NCBI GenBank assembly: GCA_015056565.1
Contig: SVGB01000008.1
Location: 1 to 64,000, forward strand
DNA from: Butyrivibrio sp.
Lineage (GTDB): Bacteria > Bacillota > Clostridia > Lachnospirales > Lachnospiraceae
DNA length: 64,000 nt
Direction of reading: 5' to 3'
The translations under genes were made by a program, and so were the position numbers. Shown here piece by piece: positions 52,007 through 61,587 of this stretch (positions are counted from its first letter, which is position 1; every line of letters starts with the position of its first letter). The notes under the pieces were generated by a model that saw only the letters and a program-made list of their open reading frames with translations, had not been told where the DNA came from and searched no databases.

Positions 52007-52581
52007 TCAAGAATGCTCCTCTTATTCTTTTCCAGTTCCCTCTCACACTTACTCTCAAAATCTCTTAGTTCTGCAGGGAAATAATCCGTGAACTGGATCT
52101 GTGCGTGCAGTGGCGCAAGATAGATTGGCGCAGGTATACTTATGTCTATGTAAAACAGATCCACTGGAATCCCTTTATTTTGGAAAAAGCTCTCAATAGT
52201 AAAAGACATTTTCTTGTACAGTTCTAAATCTTTAGAATAAACCGCTATATCAACATCGCTTTCGCTGTTATATCTAATTGTGGGATAACTGCCAAAAACA
52301 AATACGTTGTAATCTTTTTCTGTAAATTTGGACTCAAGATCTTTCTGAAGAACAATAAGATCTCTTATTCGTTCTTTTGCTGCTTGAGCCTTATCAATAG
52401 TAATCTGGTATTCAAGGTTATCATGTAGCTTGTCTGCTATAAGATTCACAACGTAGGTCGCTGGCTTCGCCTCGCCTTGCTCCCATTTTCTCAGTGTACT
52501 GAGAGGAATTCCATATTTTGCAGCAAACTCCCGCTGACTCATACCTGTTTTATTTCGCAATTCCTTTATCTCAGTGTCCAT
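52003..52581 (-). CDS. HTH-MNT nucleotidyltransferase, MntA-like antitoxin candidate
   Basis: A 192-residue fusion. Residues about 4-58 are an XRE-type helix-turn-helix (GMSQREFAAKYGIPLSTLRKW). Residues about 85-190 are a minimal nucleotidyltransferase with G97-S98-x10-D109-V-D111, the full GSX10DXD active site. In HepT-MntA systems this enzyme AMPylates the toxin. The fused HTH would make the antitoxin its own repressor, and the repeats at 52612-52649 are a likely operator. ATG at 52581 is chosen as start since GAGGGAG lies 6 nt upstream; a TTG at 52608 has no such site. Confidence 0.85.
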   Translation of the reverse strand: MDTEIKELRNKTGMSQREFAAKYGIPLSTLRKWEQGEAKPATYVVNLIADKLHDNLEYQITIDKAQAAKERIRDLIVLQKDLESKFTEKDYNVFVFGSYPTIRYNSESDVDIAVYSKDLELYKKMSFTIESFFQNKGIPVDLFYIDISIPAPIYLAPLHAQIQFTDYFPAELRDFESKCERELEKNKRSILE

Positions 52582-52611
52582 AAGTGCTCCCTCTAATAGT
52601 GTATCCAAATT

Positions 52612-52656
52612 GGTTACTCATAAAATAAGAGTAACCTAATTGGTTACTCTTGTCAA
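52612..52656 (-). promoter_or_regulatory. operator repeats and promoter of the HTH-MNT/HEPN operon
   Basis: GGTTACTC at 52612-52619, its inverse GAGTAACC at 52629-52636, and GGTTACTC again at 52642-52649. The two direct copies are exactly 30 bp apart. TTGACA on the minus strand (52651-52656) is a good -35 directly beside the third copy; the -10 would lie within the array (TACTCT at 17 bp, weak). Binding by the HTH protein would block this promoter. Confidence 0.75.
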
Positions 52657-52694
52657 CTTCGTTAAATCCTATTGTATAGCTACGATAATTATTA

Positions 52695-52724
52695 TTGCGT
52701 TAGCGTCTGCTAAAATCATATAAT
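52695..52724 (+). promoter_or_regulatory. promoter of the second MBOAT/SGNH operon
   Basis: TTGCGT (52695-52700), 18 bp, TATAAT (52719-52724) on the plus strand, 45 bp before the start codon. It diverges from the HTH-MNT promoter. Confidence 0.65.
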
Positions 52725-52768
52725 ACGAATTGTATTTATAATAGACTACAAGGGAGTAATGGTGATCA

Positions 52769-54286
52769 ATGTCTATCTGTTCTATTGAAAGTTTAGTTTT
52801 TTTCATTGCTGTATTTGTCATATATTATATTGTTCCGAAGTTTTTGCAAAATGCTGTTGTAATTATAGCTAATATGGTATTTTGCTATCTCTTTGGCGGA
52901 ACAAAGATGATACTATATCTGCTGATAGCATCTGTATGCGCATATATAGGGGCTATTGCTATAAAAAAGCTGGATAATAAGCGGCTTGGTAAGGCAATAT
53001 ATATATTGGCTATCATCGTGATCATCGGACTATTGTTTGTCTTTAAATACATCAATTTCTTTTTACAGATAGGCCAGAATCTTCAGCGGGTCATAACCGG
53101 TGCTTCAAGCATAGAGCTTTTTTCCATCATAGCTCCGGTAGGTATCTCTTTTTATACCCTGACAATTCTGAGCTATATGCTTGATGTCACTTATGGGATA
53201 ATCGAACCTGAAAAAAATCCCTTTAAGTTCTTATGCTTTTCTACATATTTTCCACAGCTCTTGTCAGGGCCTTTTAACAGATATAAAGATCTTGGCGTGC
53301 AGTTTACAGTTCCAAGATATTTTAAGGAACAGAACGTGTATGATGGCTTTAAACGCATTCTCTGGGGCGCATTCAAAAAGAAAGTCATCTCAGACAGACT
53401 CTCCATCGTTGTAGCTGAAATTTTTAACAACTATCAGAGCTATCAGGGAATTTACCTGATATATGGAATAATCTGTTTTGCATTTCAATTGTATGCTGAT
53501 TTTTCCGGATATACGGACATGGTAGTTGGAGCTTCCCAAGTCTTAGGGATCACAATGCCAGAAAACTTTAAGGCATCTTTTCATTCAAGGACTGTAACAG
53601 AGTTTTGGCGCAGGTGGCACATAACTTTAGGTGCATGGTGCAAGGATTATATTTATTATCCATTCCTTAGATCAAAGCTTGTTTTGAAACTTGGTAACTG
53701 GTCCAAACATAAATTTGGCAAAAAGGTCAGTAAGAATATCACATTGTATCTGGGTATGTTTGTGATATGGTTTACCGTAGGTTTCTGGCATGGCGGAGCC
53801 TGGAAATACATTATTGGCTCGGGCTTACTACACTGTTTCTATATCTGCATCGGAGAACTGCTTGATCCGTTTTTCCAAAAGGTCAATAAGTTTTTCAAGA
53901 TAAATACTGACAATTATAGCTTTCATTTATTCCAAAGGATCAGGACTTTTGCCCTTGTATGTGTAGGATTCGTTTTCTTTAGATCTTCAGATATCACAAG
54001 TGCAGTTCTATACTTAAAAAGATCACTGATGATAAATGATATTGGCATGATATTTAACGGTTCACTGTTTACTACTGGAATAAATGTCACCAGTGCAGTC
54101 ATTCTTGCAATTTCACTGCTGATGCTTGTTGTATGTGACATGTTAACCTACAGATATGAAGATGCCCGAATATGGTTTAACCAGCAGGGCATTGTATTCA
54201 GATATATCATTTACTGGATAATGATCGTATTTATCATGCTCTCACTTAATCTCTCTACTGAAGAGTTTTTATATATGCAGTTTTAA
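52769..54286 (+). CDS. MBOAT family membrane O-acyltransferase, second copy
   Basis: A 505-residue polytopic protein of the AlgI/DltB type. Landmarks: APVGISFYTLTILSYMLDV, FSTYFPQLLSGPFNR, YADFSGYTDMVVGAS, FWRRWHITLGAWCKDYIYYP and the catalytic-His segment FWHGGAWKYIIGSG. It differs from the copy at 25518 in length and in the loop after YIYYP, so it is not a recent duplicate. The gene is visibly richer in A and T than most of the window. AAGGGAG lies 12 nt before the ATG. The SGNH partner gene starts 12 bp after its stop but is broken by an insertion sequence. Confidence 0.92.
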   Translation: MSICSIESLVFFIAVFVIYYIVPKFLQNAVVIIANMVFCYLFGGTKMILYLLIASVCAYIGAIAIKKLDNKRLGKAIYILAIIVIIGLLFVFKYINFFLQIGQNLQRVITGASSIELFSIIAPVGISFYTLTILSYMLDVTYGIIEPEKNPFKFLCFSTYFPQLLSGPFNRYKDLGVQFTVPRYFKEQNVYDGFKRILWGAFKKKVISDRLSIVVAEIFNNYQSYQGIYLIYGIICFAFQLYADFSGYTDMVVGASQVLGITMPENFKASFHSRTVTEFWRRWHITLGAWCKDYIYYPFLRSKLVLKLGNWSKHKFGKKVSKNITLYLGMFVIWFTVGFWHGGAWKYIIGSGLLHCFYICIGELLDPFFQKVNKFFKINTDNYSFHLFQRIRTFALVCVGFVFFRSSDITSAVLYLKRSLMINDIGMIFNGSLFTTGINVTSAVILAISLLMLVVCDMLTYRYEDARIWFNQQGIVFRYIIYWIMIVFIMLSLNLSTEEFLYMQF

Positions 54287-54298
54287 AGGTGGTTGTAT

Positions 54299-54883
54299 AT
54301 GAAATATTTAAAGATGATCAAACAGATGAGCAAATTGCTATTGTCAGCACTAATAGTGGTACTTCCAGCAATAGCATTATGGCTTTATTTAATTTATGGG
54401 GGCATGTACTACTTAGATCCTGAGTATCCCTATGAAGTTTGGAACAAAGAGTTTTGCCAGACTGATCACAATGGTAACGTTGATGTTCTCTTCTTAGGTG
54501 ATTCTGCTGTAAATGCTGCAGTACTTCCAGAAAAGCTTTCTGATGGAACATATAATCTGTCTCTGGGTGGAAGGACCTCCGTAGAAGCATATTACATACT
54601 GAAAGAGTTTTTGAAAAACAATGAGGCTCCCGACGCATGTTATATAGGCTTCGCAGATACCGGTTATCTGGAGGATCAGAACTTTTACACCCGAACCTTA
54701 TATTTTCACAGACTTTCCTATGAGGATGAAAAAGAGATATTTGATAATGCCATAGCTTTTAATGCCGAGTCGATACTAAAGGAAAACTACGAAAAAGAGT
54801 GGAAACAATATAGATCCTGGTCGCCGGAAAAATATCTCCCAGCCCTGTTCAATGGCGGATTTAATCCTGCGCTCCCGCGAAAT
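54299..54883 (+). pseudogene. 5' part of SGNH/DltD-like gene, cut by an insertion sequence
   Basis: About 195 codons remain before the IS; the frame then runs 7 codons into the element and stops at 54904. Visible are a membrane anchor (about residues 10-35) and SGNH block I, VDVLFLGDSAVNAAV (near 62-76). The Asp/His block is on the far side of the IS. ATG at 54299 is preceded by AAAGGTGG; an upstream TTG is less likely. As the partner of the intact MBOAT gene just upstream, its loss should inactivate this acylation module unless another SGNH protein replaces it. Confidence 0.85.
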
Positions 54884-54986
54884 TATACCAAGGTTCTGGT
54901 ATAAATCTTTGATGGCCACAGCCGCAAACCCTTGATATTACTGGCTTTGCAGGCACAAAATATTGTATCAAAAACACACTTTTCAC

Positions 54987-55025
54987 TTGATATTCCGTTA
55001 ATTCCTTGGTATAATTATACCAAGG
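54987..55025 (+). promoter_or_regulatory. transposase promoter overlapped by a terminal-repeat palindrome
   Basis: TTGATA (54987-54992), 17 bp, TATAAT (55010-55015). The -10 lies inside a perfect 22-bp palindrome (55004-55025) made of two facing copies of the IS end sequence TATACCAAGG. The right arm also supplies the first bases of the AAGGAGG ribosome binding site of the transposase gene. Confidence 0.85.
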
Positions 55026-55034
55026 AGGTGAGTT

Positions 55035-56654
55035 ATGGAAATCAAGATAAATGAGCCCTGGATTACTGATAAAGTCCGCATTCAGAATGGTTACGCATAT
55101 ATTGATCACCCATTCTGGAATACAGAAAAGCAGCAGGCTGATCATAAGCGTGAGTACATTGGCAAGTATGATGGAACGAACTTCAAGCCCAACAAAAACT
55201 TCCATCGTCTCAAAGCTGAATATGAAGCCAGTCTCACAGCTTCCAAGACCGGACCTGTACCGACAGACATTTGTCTTCGCCAGTTCCATGGAGCCACATA
55301 CCTGCTTGACAGGATTGCTGAAAAGACAGGCATAGCTGGTGACCTTGGAAAGTGCTATGGTTCATTGGCACCACAGATACTCTCCATAGCTTACTACCTC
55401 GTTATTGAGGAAGGGTTGCCATTATACCGTTTCACTAAATGGGGCAGCACCCACAGGCATCCTTATGGCAAGGATATTCCTTCTCAAAGGAGTAGCGAAC
55501 TTTTTGGACTGATCACAGAAGAATCCAAGATGGATTACTTCAAGTACCAGGCAAAACGCCATTCCTGCGATGAATACCTCGCTTTTGATACAACATCTAT
55601 CTCTTCATACTCTACATTGATAAAGCAAGCCAAGTATGGAAAGAACAAAGAAGGTGATTCCCTTCCGCAGATAAATCTTGCTCTGCTGTATGGAGAGGAA
55701 TCAATGCTCCCTGTTTACTACAGGAAACTGGCAGGTAACATCACTGATGTTAAGACTATAGAGAACCTCGTTAAGGATGTGGATTTCCTTAAACTTGAAA
55801 AGCTCAAGCTTGTCATGGACAGAGGCTTCTACAGCGAGAAGAACATAAATGACCTGATGAAGCATCATCATAAGTTTCTCATCGGAGCCAGACTCTCACT
55901 TAACCTCGTAAGCAACCGCCTTAACAAGATCCGTGATGATTTTGTTACCCGCTTTAACTATAATTCTGAGCTAAAGCTCTATGTCATGTCATTCACAGAA
56001 GAATGGGAGTACACAGAGGAGAAACCTCGTTCAGGTGAAGTCATTACTGACAAACGCCGTATATATCTCCATTTCTACTACAATGACCAGAAAGCTACTG
56101 ATGACAAGGTACGGTTCAATGCAATGCTTGACCGCCTTGAAAACAACCTGGTAAATGGCACTCCTGATCCGGAAGACGCAAAGCTGTATCAGAAGTACTT
56201 TACAATACATGAGACACCAGTAAGAGGAAAAGTTTACTCATTCAATGAGGATGCTATACGTAAGGCTGAGCGCAACTATGGTTACTTTGCGCTTATGACC
56301 AATGGCATCAAGGATCCTGTCGAAGCGCTGCGTATATACAGGCTGAAGGATCTTATTGAGAAGTCCTTTGGTAACCTCAAAGAGCGCCTTTCCATGCGCA
56401 GGATGTCTGTCGCATCTGAAGAAAACTTCGAAGGTAAACTCTTTGTGCAGTTCATAGCACTGCAACTGATGTCATATATCAAAAAGCAGATGGATGAAAA
56501 TGGCTTGTTTAGTGATTACACCATGCAATCACTTCTTGATGAGCTGGATGTTATTGAATACTACCAGCAGCCTGGCAAAGCACATCATCTGTCTGAAATA
56601 ACTAACAAGCAACGTAAGCTCTATGAGCTTATGGAAGTTCCTGTCCCGACATAA
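55035..56654 (+). CDS. DDE transposase of the insertion sequence
   Basis: A 539-residue transposase. The three acidic catalytic residues can be placed in YLAFDTTSISSYS (first D), LKLVMDRGFYSEKN (second D) and YRLKDLIEKSFGNLKERL (E with the Y-R-E-K context of the IS4 superfamily). A long beta-rich insert separates the second D from the E, as in IS1634-like enzymes. AAGGAGG lies 6-8 nt before the ATG. No frameshift or stop is seen, so the element may still be active. Confidence 0.92.
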   Translation: MEIKINEPWITDKVRIQNGYAYIDHPFWNTEKQQADHKREYIGKYDGTNFKPNKNFHRLKAEYEASLTASKTGPVPTDICLRQFHGATYLLDRIAEKTGIAGDLGKCYGSLAPQILSIAYYLVIEEGLPLYRFTKWGSTHRHPYGKDIPSQRSSELFGLITEESKMDYFKYQAKRHSCDEYLAFDTTSISSYSTLIKQAKYGKNKEGDSLPQINLALLYGEESMLPVYYRKLAGNITDVKTIENLVKDVDFLKLEKLKLVMDRGFYSEKNINDLMKHHHKFLIGARLSLNLVSNRLNKIRDDFVTRFNYNSELKLYVMSFTEEWEYTEEKPRSGEVITDKRRIYLHFYYNDQKATDDKVRFNAMLDRLENNLVNGTPDPEDAKLYQKYFTIHETPVRGKVYSFNEDAIRKAERNYGYFALMTNGIKDPVEALRIYRLKDLIEKSFGNLKERLSMRRMSVASEENFEGKLFVQFIALQLMSYIKKQMDENGLFSDYTMQSLLDELDVIEYYQQPGKAHHLSEITNKQRKLYELMEVPVPT

Positions 56655-56671
56655 TCCTTGGTATAAAATGA

Positions 56672-57109
56672 CGGGACTTTAGGTTTAATGCCAGATACGA
56701 GTCAAACCTTGCCAATTACGAACTTATAAAAGAGCATAAGGGTTCATACATGTCTCAGACATATGACTGTGAAAAAGAGGCAGAAATACAGGAATATACT
56801 TCCTTCCCTGTTAATGAATTTTATGACTTTTATATGAAAAAAATTTTAGATCTCTGCACTGAAAATAACATCACCCCAAGAGTTATCATGATTCCTATGA
56901 GTCCAAATATTCAGTGCAGCATGGATTACATTGCAGACTGTTATATCTATTTAGTATCTTTGCAGGAATACTGCCCGCAGATGACATATTTTTACAGGCC
57001 TGAAGGTTTTGACTATAACGATTTTTCTGACTACTGGCACATGAACTTAAATGGCGCCACCAAGTATACTGCTAAGATAAAAGAAGCTTTTCCAGAAGAC
57101 TTTGACTAA
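56672..57109 (+). pseudogene. 3' part of the interrupted SGNH/DltD-like gene
   Basis: An open frame from 56672 continues the broken gene: FNARYESNLANYELIKEH followed by a helix and a strand (PRVIMIPMSP). The end has SDYWHMNLNGATKY, the expected Asp/His block (D-x-x-H) of SGNH partners. An internal ATG at 56750 could be read as a 119-residue product, but no ribosome binding site is seen there. It ends 16 bp before the end of the converging membrane protein gene. Confidence 0.82.
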
Positions 57110-57125
57110 TGCCAAAGTCTTCTTT

Positions 57126-58637
57126 TTATCTCTCCCAAACCGTATAGTCATGGTCCAGAACATATATCTCATAAGATCCAATTGTTGTAGTTTCAACTAT
57201 CTTCGGATTATTCCCAGTTAAATATGTTTGAAAATCCTCTTTCCCTGCAGGGGATACAATATAGCAGGTTGCGCCTTCAGAAGACTTTACTGGTGGATAC
57301 CAGTTTTCATCTGAAAGCCACTTACAACCTTCCAAATCCGCGAAGTTATTCAGTGCTCTGACCTTCACATCGCCTTTTGCCACAACCGTGATGGTATTGG
57401 CATGATCAAAGGTTGCATATCCGTAGGTATACCCCTTTTCTTTCATCCACTCTGCCGTCTGGAACATCTCAGTATTTAGCGAGTTGTCATTTATTATGAG
57501 CGCCTTTGTATAATTGCCCGCTGCCACCAGACCATATATTACTACAAGTCCGGCAACAATATATTCAACCTTCCAACCAAAGAACCTGGTAAAGAAAGCC
57601 ACTCCCACACCAATTGCAAAGATTATCATCATGTAATATCTTTCGCTGACAATGCTTGTAGTAAAGGTTGTGACAAGTACGTATCCGCCGACACTGATGA
57701 TAAAAGAAAGGCTGCTCCACCTGAAGTCTTCAGCTTTCTTAACATAGATAAGCAGATAGCCCAAAACTGCTGCCAGAGCAAAAGCAATCGTAAGGATCAA
57801 AAGCCTCCTTGTATCGAAGATATTTCCTATCATGGGAAGCACTTCCCCAAAGAATTTCTCAGGAGCATGTCTTATGTTTCTGCTGGTTTCAGGTGAATAG
57901 ACATCGGTAAAGATAGATGTGCCAAAAGCCACTGCTGCCAGAGCAAATACCCATATGGTCATTCCTAGCTGGGTCAGCTTTTCTTTTCTAATGACAGATC
58001 TTAAATGCCTTAAGACCTCAACAGCCACAACAGGGAAGTAGCAGTACATAAGACCATGGAAGCCCTGCAATCCGTTGAGCACTGCAAGCACCGCTGTAAC
58101 CACTGCACCAATAACTGGGAGTCTGCCATTTTTTCTGAACTTTTCATAGACTATCAGCGTGATGAAAAGAGATATAACCTGATCAGTGTAATACGCAGCA
58201 TACAAAAAAAGCATCTTCTGTACCTGTTGTGCCGGCCTGTTTACAGCTATAACAAGGATCGCTGCAAGAAGGATCTGCCTGGTACTAAATCCAGCCTCCT
58301 TCATGTACAGGAACATAAAAAGAAAAACGATCATCATCATGACACTGCATGAAATACCCAGTGCCAAATTTGAGTCATAGCCAGTCAAAGGATAGAAAAG
58401 AAGCGCCACATCCGTAGGGGACATGATCCTGAGTCCCGAGGAGGAAACCCATGATGAGGGGAACAGACTTCCAGCATCGTGCATGACCTCTATAAAAAGA
58501 GATTCCGACGCTATATCAGCTTCCATATAAGCTGTATAGTGGAACAGATTAGCCCATACCAAAATGCCCATCAGAACCAGTAATGTCACTGCTAAAACCG
58601 CATCTATGCAATTGCTCAAAAACTTATTTTTTTCCAT
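57126..58637 (-). CDS. polytopic membrane protein, unknown (GT-C-like topology)
   Basis: A 503-residue protein with about 11 hydrophobic segments and a soluble C-terminal domain of about 120 residues (from MFQTAEWMKEKGYTYGYATF). The first outer loop contains YMEADIASESLFIEVM, with Asp and Glu residues placed as in GT-C enzymes. I do not recognise a named family. ATG at 58637 is preferred over a GTG just before it; GGAGAA lies about 11 nt upstream. It follows the gene at 58685 by 47 bp on the same strand, forming part of a four-gene run with the third SGNH/MBOAT pair. Confidence 0.65.
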   Translation of the reverse strand: MEKNKFLSNCIDAVLAVTLLVLMGILVWANLFHYTAYMEADIASESLFIEVMHDAGSLFPSSWVSSSGLRIMSPTDVALLFYPLTGYDSNLALGISCSVMMMIVFLFMFLYMKEAGFSTRQILLAAILVIAVNRPAQQVQKMLFLYAAYYTDQVISLFITLIVYEKFRKNGRLPVIGAVVTAVLAVLNGLQGFHGLMYCYFPVVAVEVLRHLRSVIRKEKLTQLGMTIWVFALAAVAFGTSIFTDVYSPETSRNIRHAPEKFFGEVLPMIGNIFDTRRLLILTIAFALAAVLGYLLIYVKKAEDFRWSSLSFIISVGGYVLVTTFTTSIVSERYYMMIIFAIGVGVAFFTRFFGWKVEYIVAGLVVIYGLVAAGNYTKALIINDNSLNTEMFQTAEWMKEKGYTYGYATFDHANTITVVAKGDVKVRALNNFADLEGCKWLSDENWYPPVKSSEGATCYIVSPAGKEDFQTYLTGNNPKIVETTTIGSYEIYVLDHDYTVWER

Positions 58638-58684
58638 CACAAATAATATTCTCCAAAATCACATATTTTCAGATCTGATCCCCG

Positions 58685-60403
58685 TCATCTGGGCATAAAA
58701 CCTTTACTGATGTCATCTCCTATCAGCTTGGTTCTCTCTACCATGAAACTGTAGCAGCTTCCAGGGCAGGTATAATAGCTGTTTATTTCGTCAGTTCCAG
58801 CCACGTACACTGTAAGTCCGTCCATATCTACAACTGTCATATTCCCCTCATCAAAAGGCACAGGAACAATATAGTGTCCTGCCATAACATTGTGCTTAAC
58901 AAAGACCATATCATCCATGAAATAGTCATCAATCCAGCTGCAGAAATTGATCAGCACAAGGGATGCAACAAGCGCCAGGATAATGCTCTTTTTCCTCACA
59001 ATATATTCAAGCACATCGCCAAAAGCACAAAGCGGTAAAAGCAGCATGAAAGCCAGGCCATACCTGATAAATGGAGCTGTGAAGAACCACAACACCAGAT
59101 TGGCAATGATAGTCAGATAGAAGATAACCATGGCCAGGTCAATTTTCTTTTCCCTGAGCCTTAATATCGATGTTATGACAAGAAGCACAGCTCCCACAAA
59201 CTGAGAATAGATCAGCATCACTTCGTAGTGCTGCTTCTCGCTCCACCAGATGGGAAGCCAGGTCTTAACGCCATCGTCGATCCTGGTGATATCATAAAGA
59301 CACCTGCCCCAGACCTTGATCTGATCGGAATCCACTTTCATATACTCTGCCGGGATCTTCCAGATCACATTGAAAAGATCTATGGACGAAACCGGGTAAA
59401 AGAGCCATCCGGACAGGATCACATTTCGGATCATATATGGCAGAAATGATAAAAAGCCGATCAGAAGGAAAATTCCAAACTCCTTGAACATTTTCTTTTT
59501 GACGAGAAGTATTGCAGGGAATATGGCCAAAAGAACCAGCAGAGCCGCAGAGAGCTTCATGCTGACTGCAAATATTGAAAGAACTGCGAGATACCCATAC
59601 AGCGCGATCTTATCTCTATCATCTTCTGCACCACTCTCTTGAGCATAAGCAATCCAGCAGCACATGATGTACAGGGTAAAAAACATTGTTCCGTAGTCTG
59701 TAGCTGGTGACTGAAGACCTGTCATGTTGGTGAGTGCATAGACTAAGATCGCAACTCTTGCAAGATCACCACCATGGCGCTTATGCTCCTTCCAGTTAGA
59801 CAGCCCGGAAACTGCATAGCAACTAAAAAGCACCATAAAAAATCCTGTCATGGTGTGAAGTGGAAATGGCAGGATAAAGCTCATGGTAAAAAGTGCGCAC
59901 AAAGGAAGGTAAGAGCTGTTATAAGCAAAGTGAAGCTGCAGATTTCCAAGTCCCTTTAAAACACCGTACTCCTCCAACATCCTGATTGCCTGAGCGTGAT
60001 AGATCCCAGTATCTGTGTGGAATGTACCATTGGAGGAAAAGAAAGCGCCGGCCAATATGATAAGAATCGAAACAATTTTGACATTTATAGAAAGGTCGTT
60101 AATATGTGTTCTGAAAAAATCTAGTAGCTCAGCCAGTTCTTTTCTAAAGCTAAATCCCCCTGCTGCCACAAGTAAAAGCATTACCACGTGGCACACTGCT
60201 CCCACCTTATAGAAAATACTGAACACTTCTGCATAAACAGTAAGCGTCACAAGACCTGTTACACACAGTCCAGTGATCCCAAAGTGACCACATTCCTTAT
60301 ATAAAGGCACTGGAATAAGTCGTGACAAAGCTTTGTTAACTACAAGCCCCGTAACGACACATATGATAAAAATATAAATCCAACTAAGAATTGTTATAGC
60401 CAT
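58685..60403 (-). CDS. polytopic membrane protein, LIC_10190-like
   Basis: A 572-residue protein with about 13 hydrophobic segments. The stretch FHTDTGIYHAQAIRMLEEYG with GLGNLQLHFAYNSSY right after it (residues about 127-165) is the most conserved-looking part, and from memory it matches a group of putative glycosyltransferases labelled LIC_10190. The DTGIYH loop follows a membrane helix, as the catalytic loop does in GT-C enzymes. AAGGAG precedes the start. It lies 16 bp downstream of the SGNH gene at 60420, so a role in the same glycan decoration is likely but not shown. Confidence 0.7.
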   Translation of the reverse strand: MAITILSWIYIFIICVVTGLVVNKALSRLIPVPLYKECGHFGITGLCVTGLVTLTVYAEVFSIFYKVGAVCHVVMLLLVAAGGFSFRKELAELLDFFRTHINDLSINVKIVSILIILAGAFFSSNGTFHTDTGIYHAQAIRMLEEYGVLKGLGNLQLHFAYNSSYLPLCALFTMSFILPFPLHTMTGFFMVLFSCYAVSGLSNWKEHKRHGGDLARVAILVYALTNMTGLQSPATDYGTMFFTLYIMCCWIAYAQESGAEDDRDKIALYGYLAVLSIFAVSMKLSAALLVLLAIFPAILLVKKKMFKEFGIFLLIGFLSFLPYMIRNVILSGWLFYPVSSIDLFNVIWKIPAEYMKVDSDQIKVWGRCLYDITRIDDGVKTWLPIWWSEKQHYEVMLIYSQFVGAVLLVITSILRLREKKIDLAMVIFYLTIIANLVLWFFTAPFIRYGLAFMLLLPLCAFGDVLEYIVRKKSIILALVASLVLINFCSWIDDYFMDDMVFVKHNVMAGHYIVPVPFDEGNMTVVDMDGLTVYVAGTDEINSYYTCPGSCYSFMVERTKLIGDDISKGFMPR

Positions 60404-60419
60404 GGCTACTCCTTATTCA

Positions 60420-61511
60420 TTACCAATCCTTTGAAAAGAGCTCGTCGTAATCAAAACTATCAATCATTCCCCTCATCTTATCAAGTGCCTCTGACATCTC
60501 CTTAGACGACCTTATCTGATAATCTCCACTCTTAAAACACTCCACCATAAACCTGTTGATTTCGGGCTTATAATGTGAATAGTCAGCGTAGTTATTAAGG
60601 TCTGTCACCTCATCCATCGTTTGGAAGTAGAACAGGTGCACGTTTGGATACTGCAAAAGAACATCTGCTACATACTGATACTGGTAAAACGCCGCATCGT
60701 AGAACCCTTCCTGCTTGAGATTATGCCAATACAGGATGCTGTAGGGCGGAAAAAAGAAATAAAACTCCGTCTCAGGGTGCTCCTCAACGAAGGGCAATAT
60801 GTTCTTTTCTAGATTAGCCTCTGTAGCCGGAAGGACATCTTCCGGGCCATAGGTTTTATCAGACTTCTCAGGCTCCTCATAGGTGTGCATCACCCACTGA
60901 ATGTTGTAGTAATCAGGAGTCCACCAGCTTGCGTAGATATCAGACAGGTCAGAACCCTTGCCCTGCACTACAGGACGAAGAATATACTGAAACAGCACAT
61001 CCTTATTAAGGACATACTTCACATCATTTAACAGGTTCCTGTCATAAAGATACTCCGGAAGAGGATACTTGGTCTGTTCAGTATCCGCTGTCATTGTCGG
61101 AATATCCATGGCAAAAAACACTGCTCCCATAGGCTGCTGTTTTCTTGCATAGGTACTCTCATCAAATACTATGGACAAGATGTTGTAGTCGTCCTTGGGA
61201 TAAGCACCGCTGTAACTAAGCTTAACAGTATCGTACCCCAGAAGCTCTTTAAAGTCATCAGTATCAAAGTTAACAGTCATTGATGATCCTATGATACAAC
61301 CATTATAGTCCATGTGCGTAGCCATTCCTGGGTTTTGACTAAGCTGATTGTCAACCACATAAGGAAAGCTCTGAAGCGGAGTGTGGTAGTGGAAAAACGG
61401 ATCCACATAGATCACAAGGCAAGCGCAAAGTGCCAGCACTGCCACCACCATGATAAGCAGCGTAGCCAGAAGCTTTTTGTATTTAGTTGAATATTTACGA
61501 TTCTCTTTCAC
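60420..61511 (-). CDS. SGNH-like partner protein, third MBOAT module
   Basis: A 363-residue protein with an N-terminal membrane anchor (about residues 14-35). Block I is YNGCIIGSSMTVNFDTDDF (Ser nucleophile in GSSM) and the late Asp/His block is YADYSHYKPEIN. FFFPPYSILYWH lies in the middle. It starts at GTG with AGGATGAG upstream. The MBOAT gene lies 76 bp upstream on the same strand. This and the proteins at 24411 and 54299 share topology and blocks but are not close in sequence, so they probably serve different glycans or acyl groups. Confidence 0.78.
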   Translation of the reverse strand: MKENRKYSTKYKKLLATLLIMVVAVLALCACLVIYVDPFFHYHTPLQSFPYVVDNQLSQNPGMATHMDYNGCIIGSSMTVNFDTDDFKELLGYDTVKLSYSGAYPKDDYNILSIVFDESTYARKQQPMGAVFFAMDIPTMTADTEQTKYPLPEYLYDRNLLNDVKYVLNKDVLFQYILRPVVQGKGSDLSDIYASWWTPDYYNIQWVMHTYEEPEKSDKTYGPEDVLPATEANLEKNILPFVEEHPETEFYFFFPPYSILYWHNLKQEGFYDAAFYQYQYVADVLLQYPNVHLFYFQTMDEVTDLNNYADYSHYKPEINRFMVECFKSGDYQIRSSKEMSEALDKMRGMIDSFDYDELFSKDW

Positions 61512-61587
61512 AATATCTCATCCTACAGGAAACAGGTTCACCCGGTTAAATGCCGAGAGCGGGGACGTCCCTTGCCTAATAATGTAA

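Larger units (their letters stand above)
54884..56665 (+). mobile_element. insertion sequence, 1782 bp, IS4-superfamily (IS1634-like)
   Basis: Ends TATACCAAGG (54884-54893) and CCTTGGTATA (56656-56665) are inverted repeats and are flanked by AAAT on both sides (54880-54883 and 56666-56669), a probable 4-bp target duplication. It carries one transposase gene and splits an SGNH gene. Removing the element plus one AAAT leaves the two gene parts one base out of frame, so either the ends are slightly misplaced or a further small change has occurred. The family name is inferred from transposase length and motifs. Confidence 0.85.
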
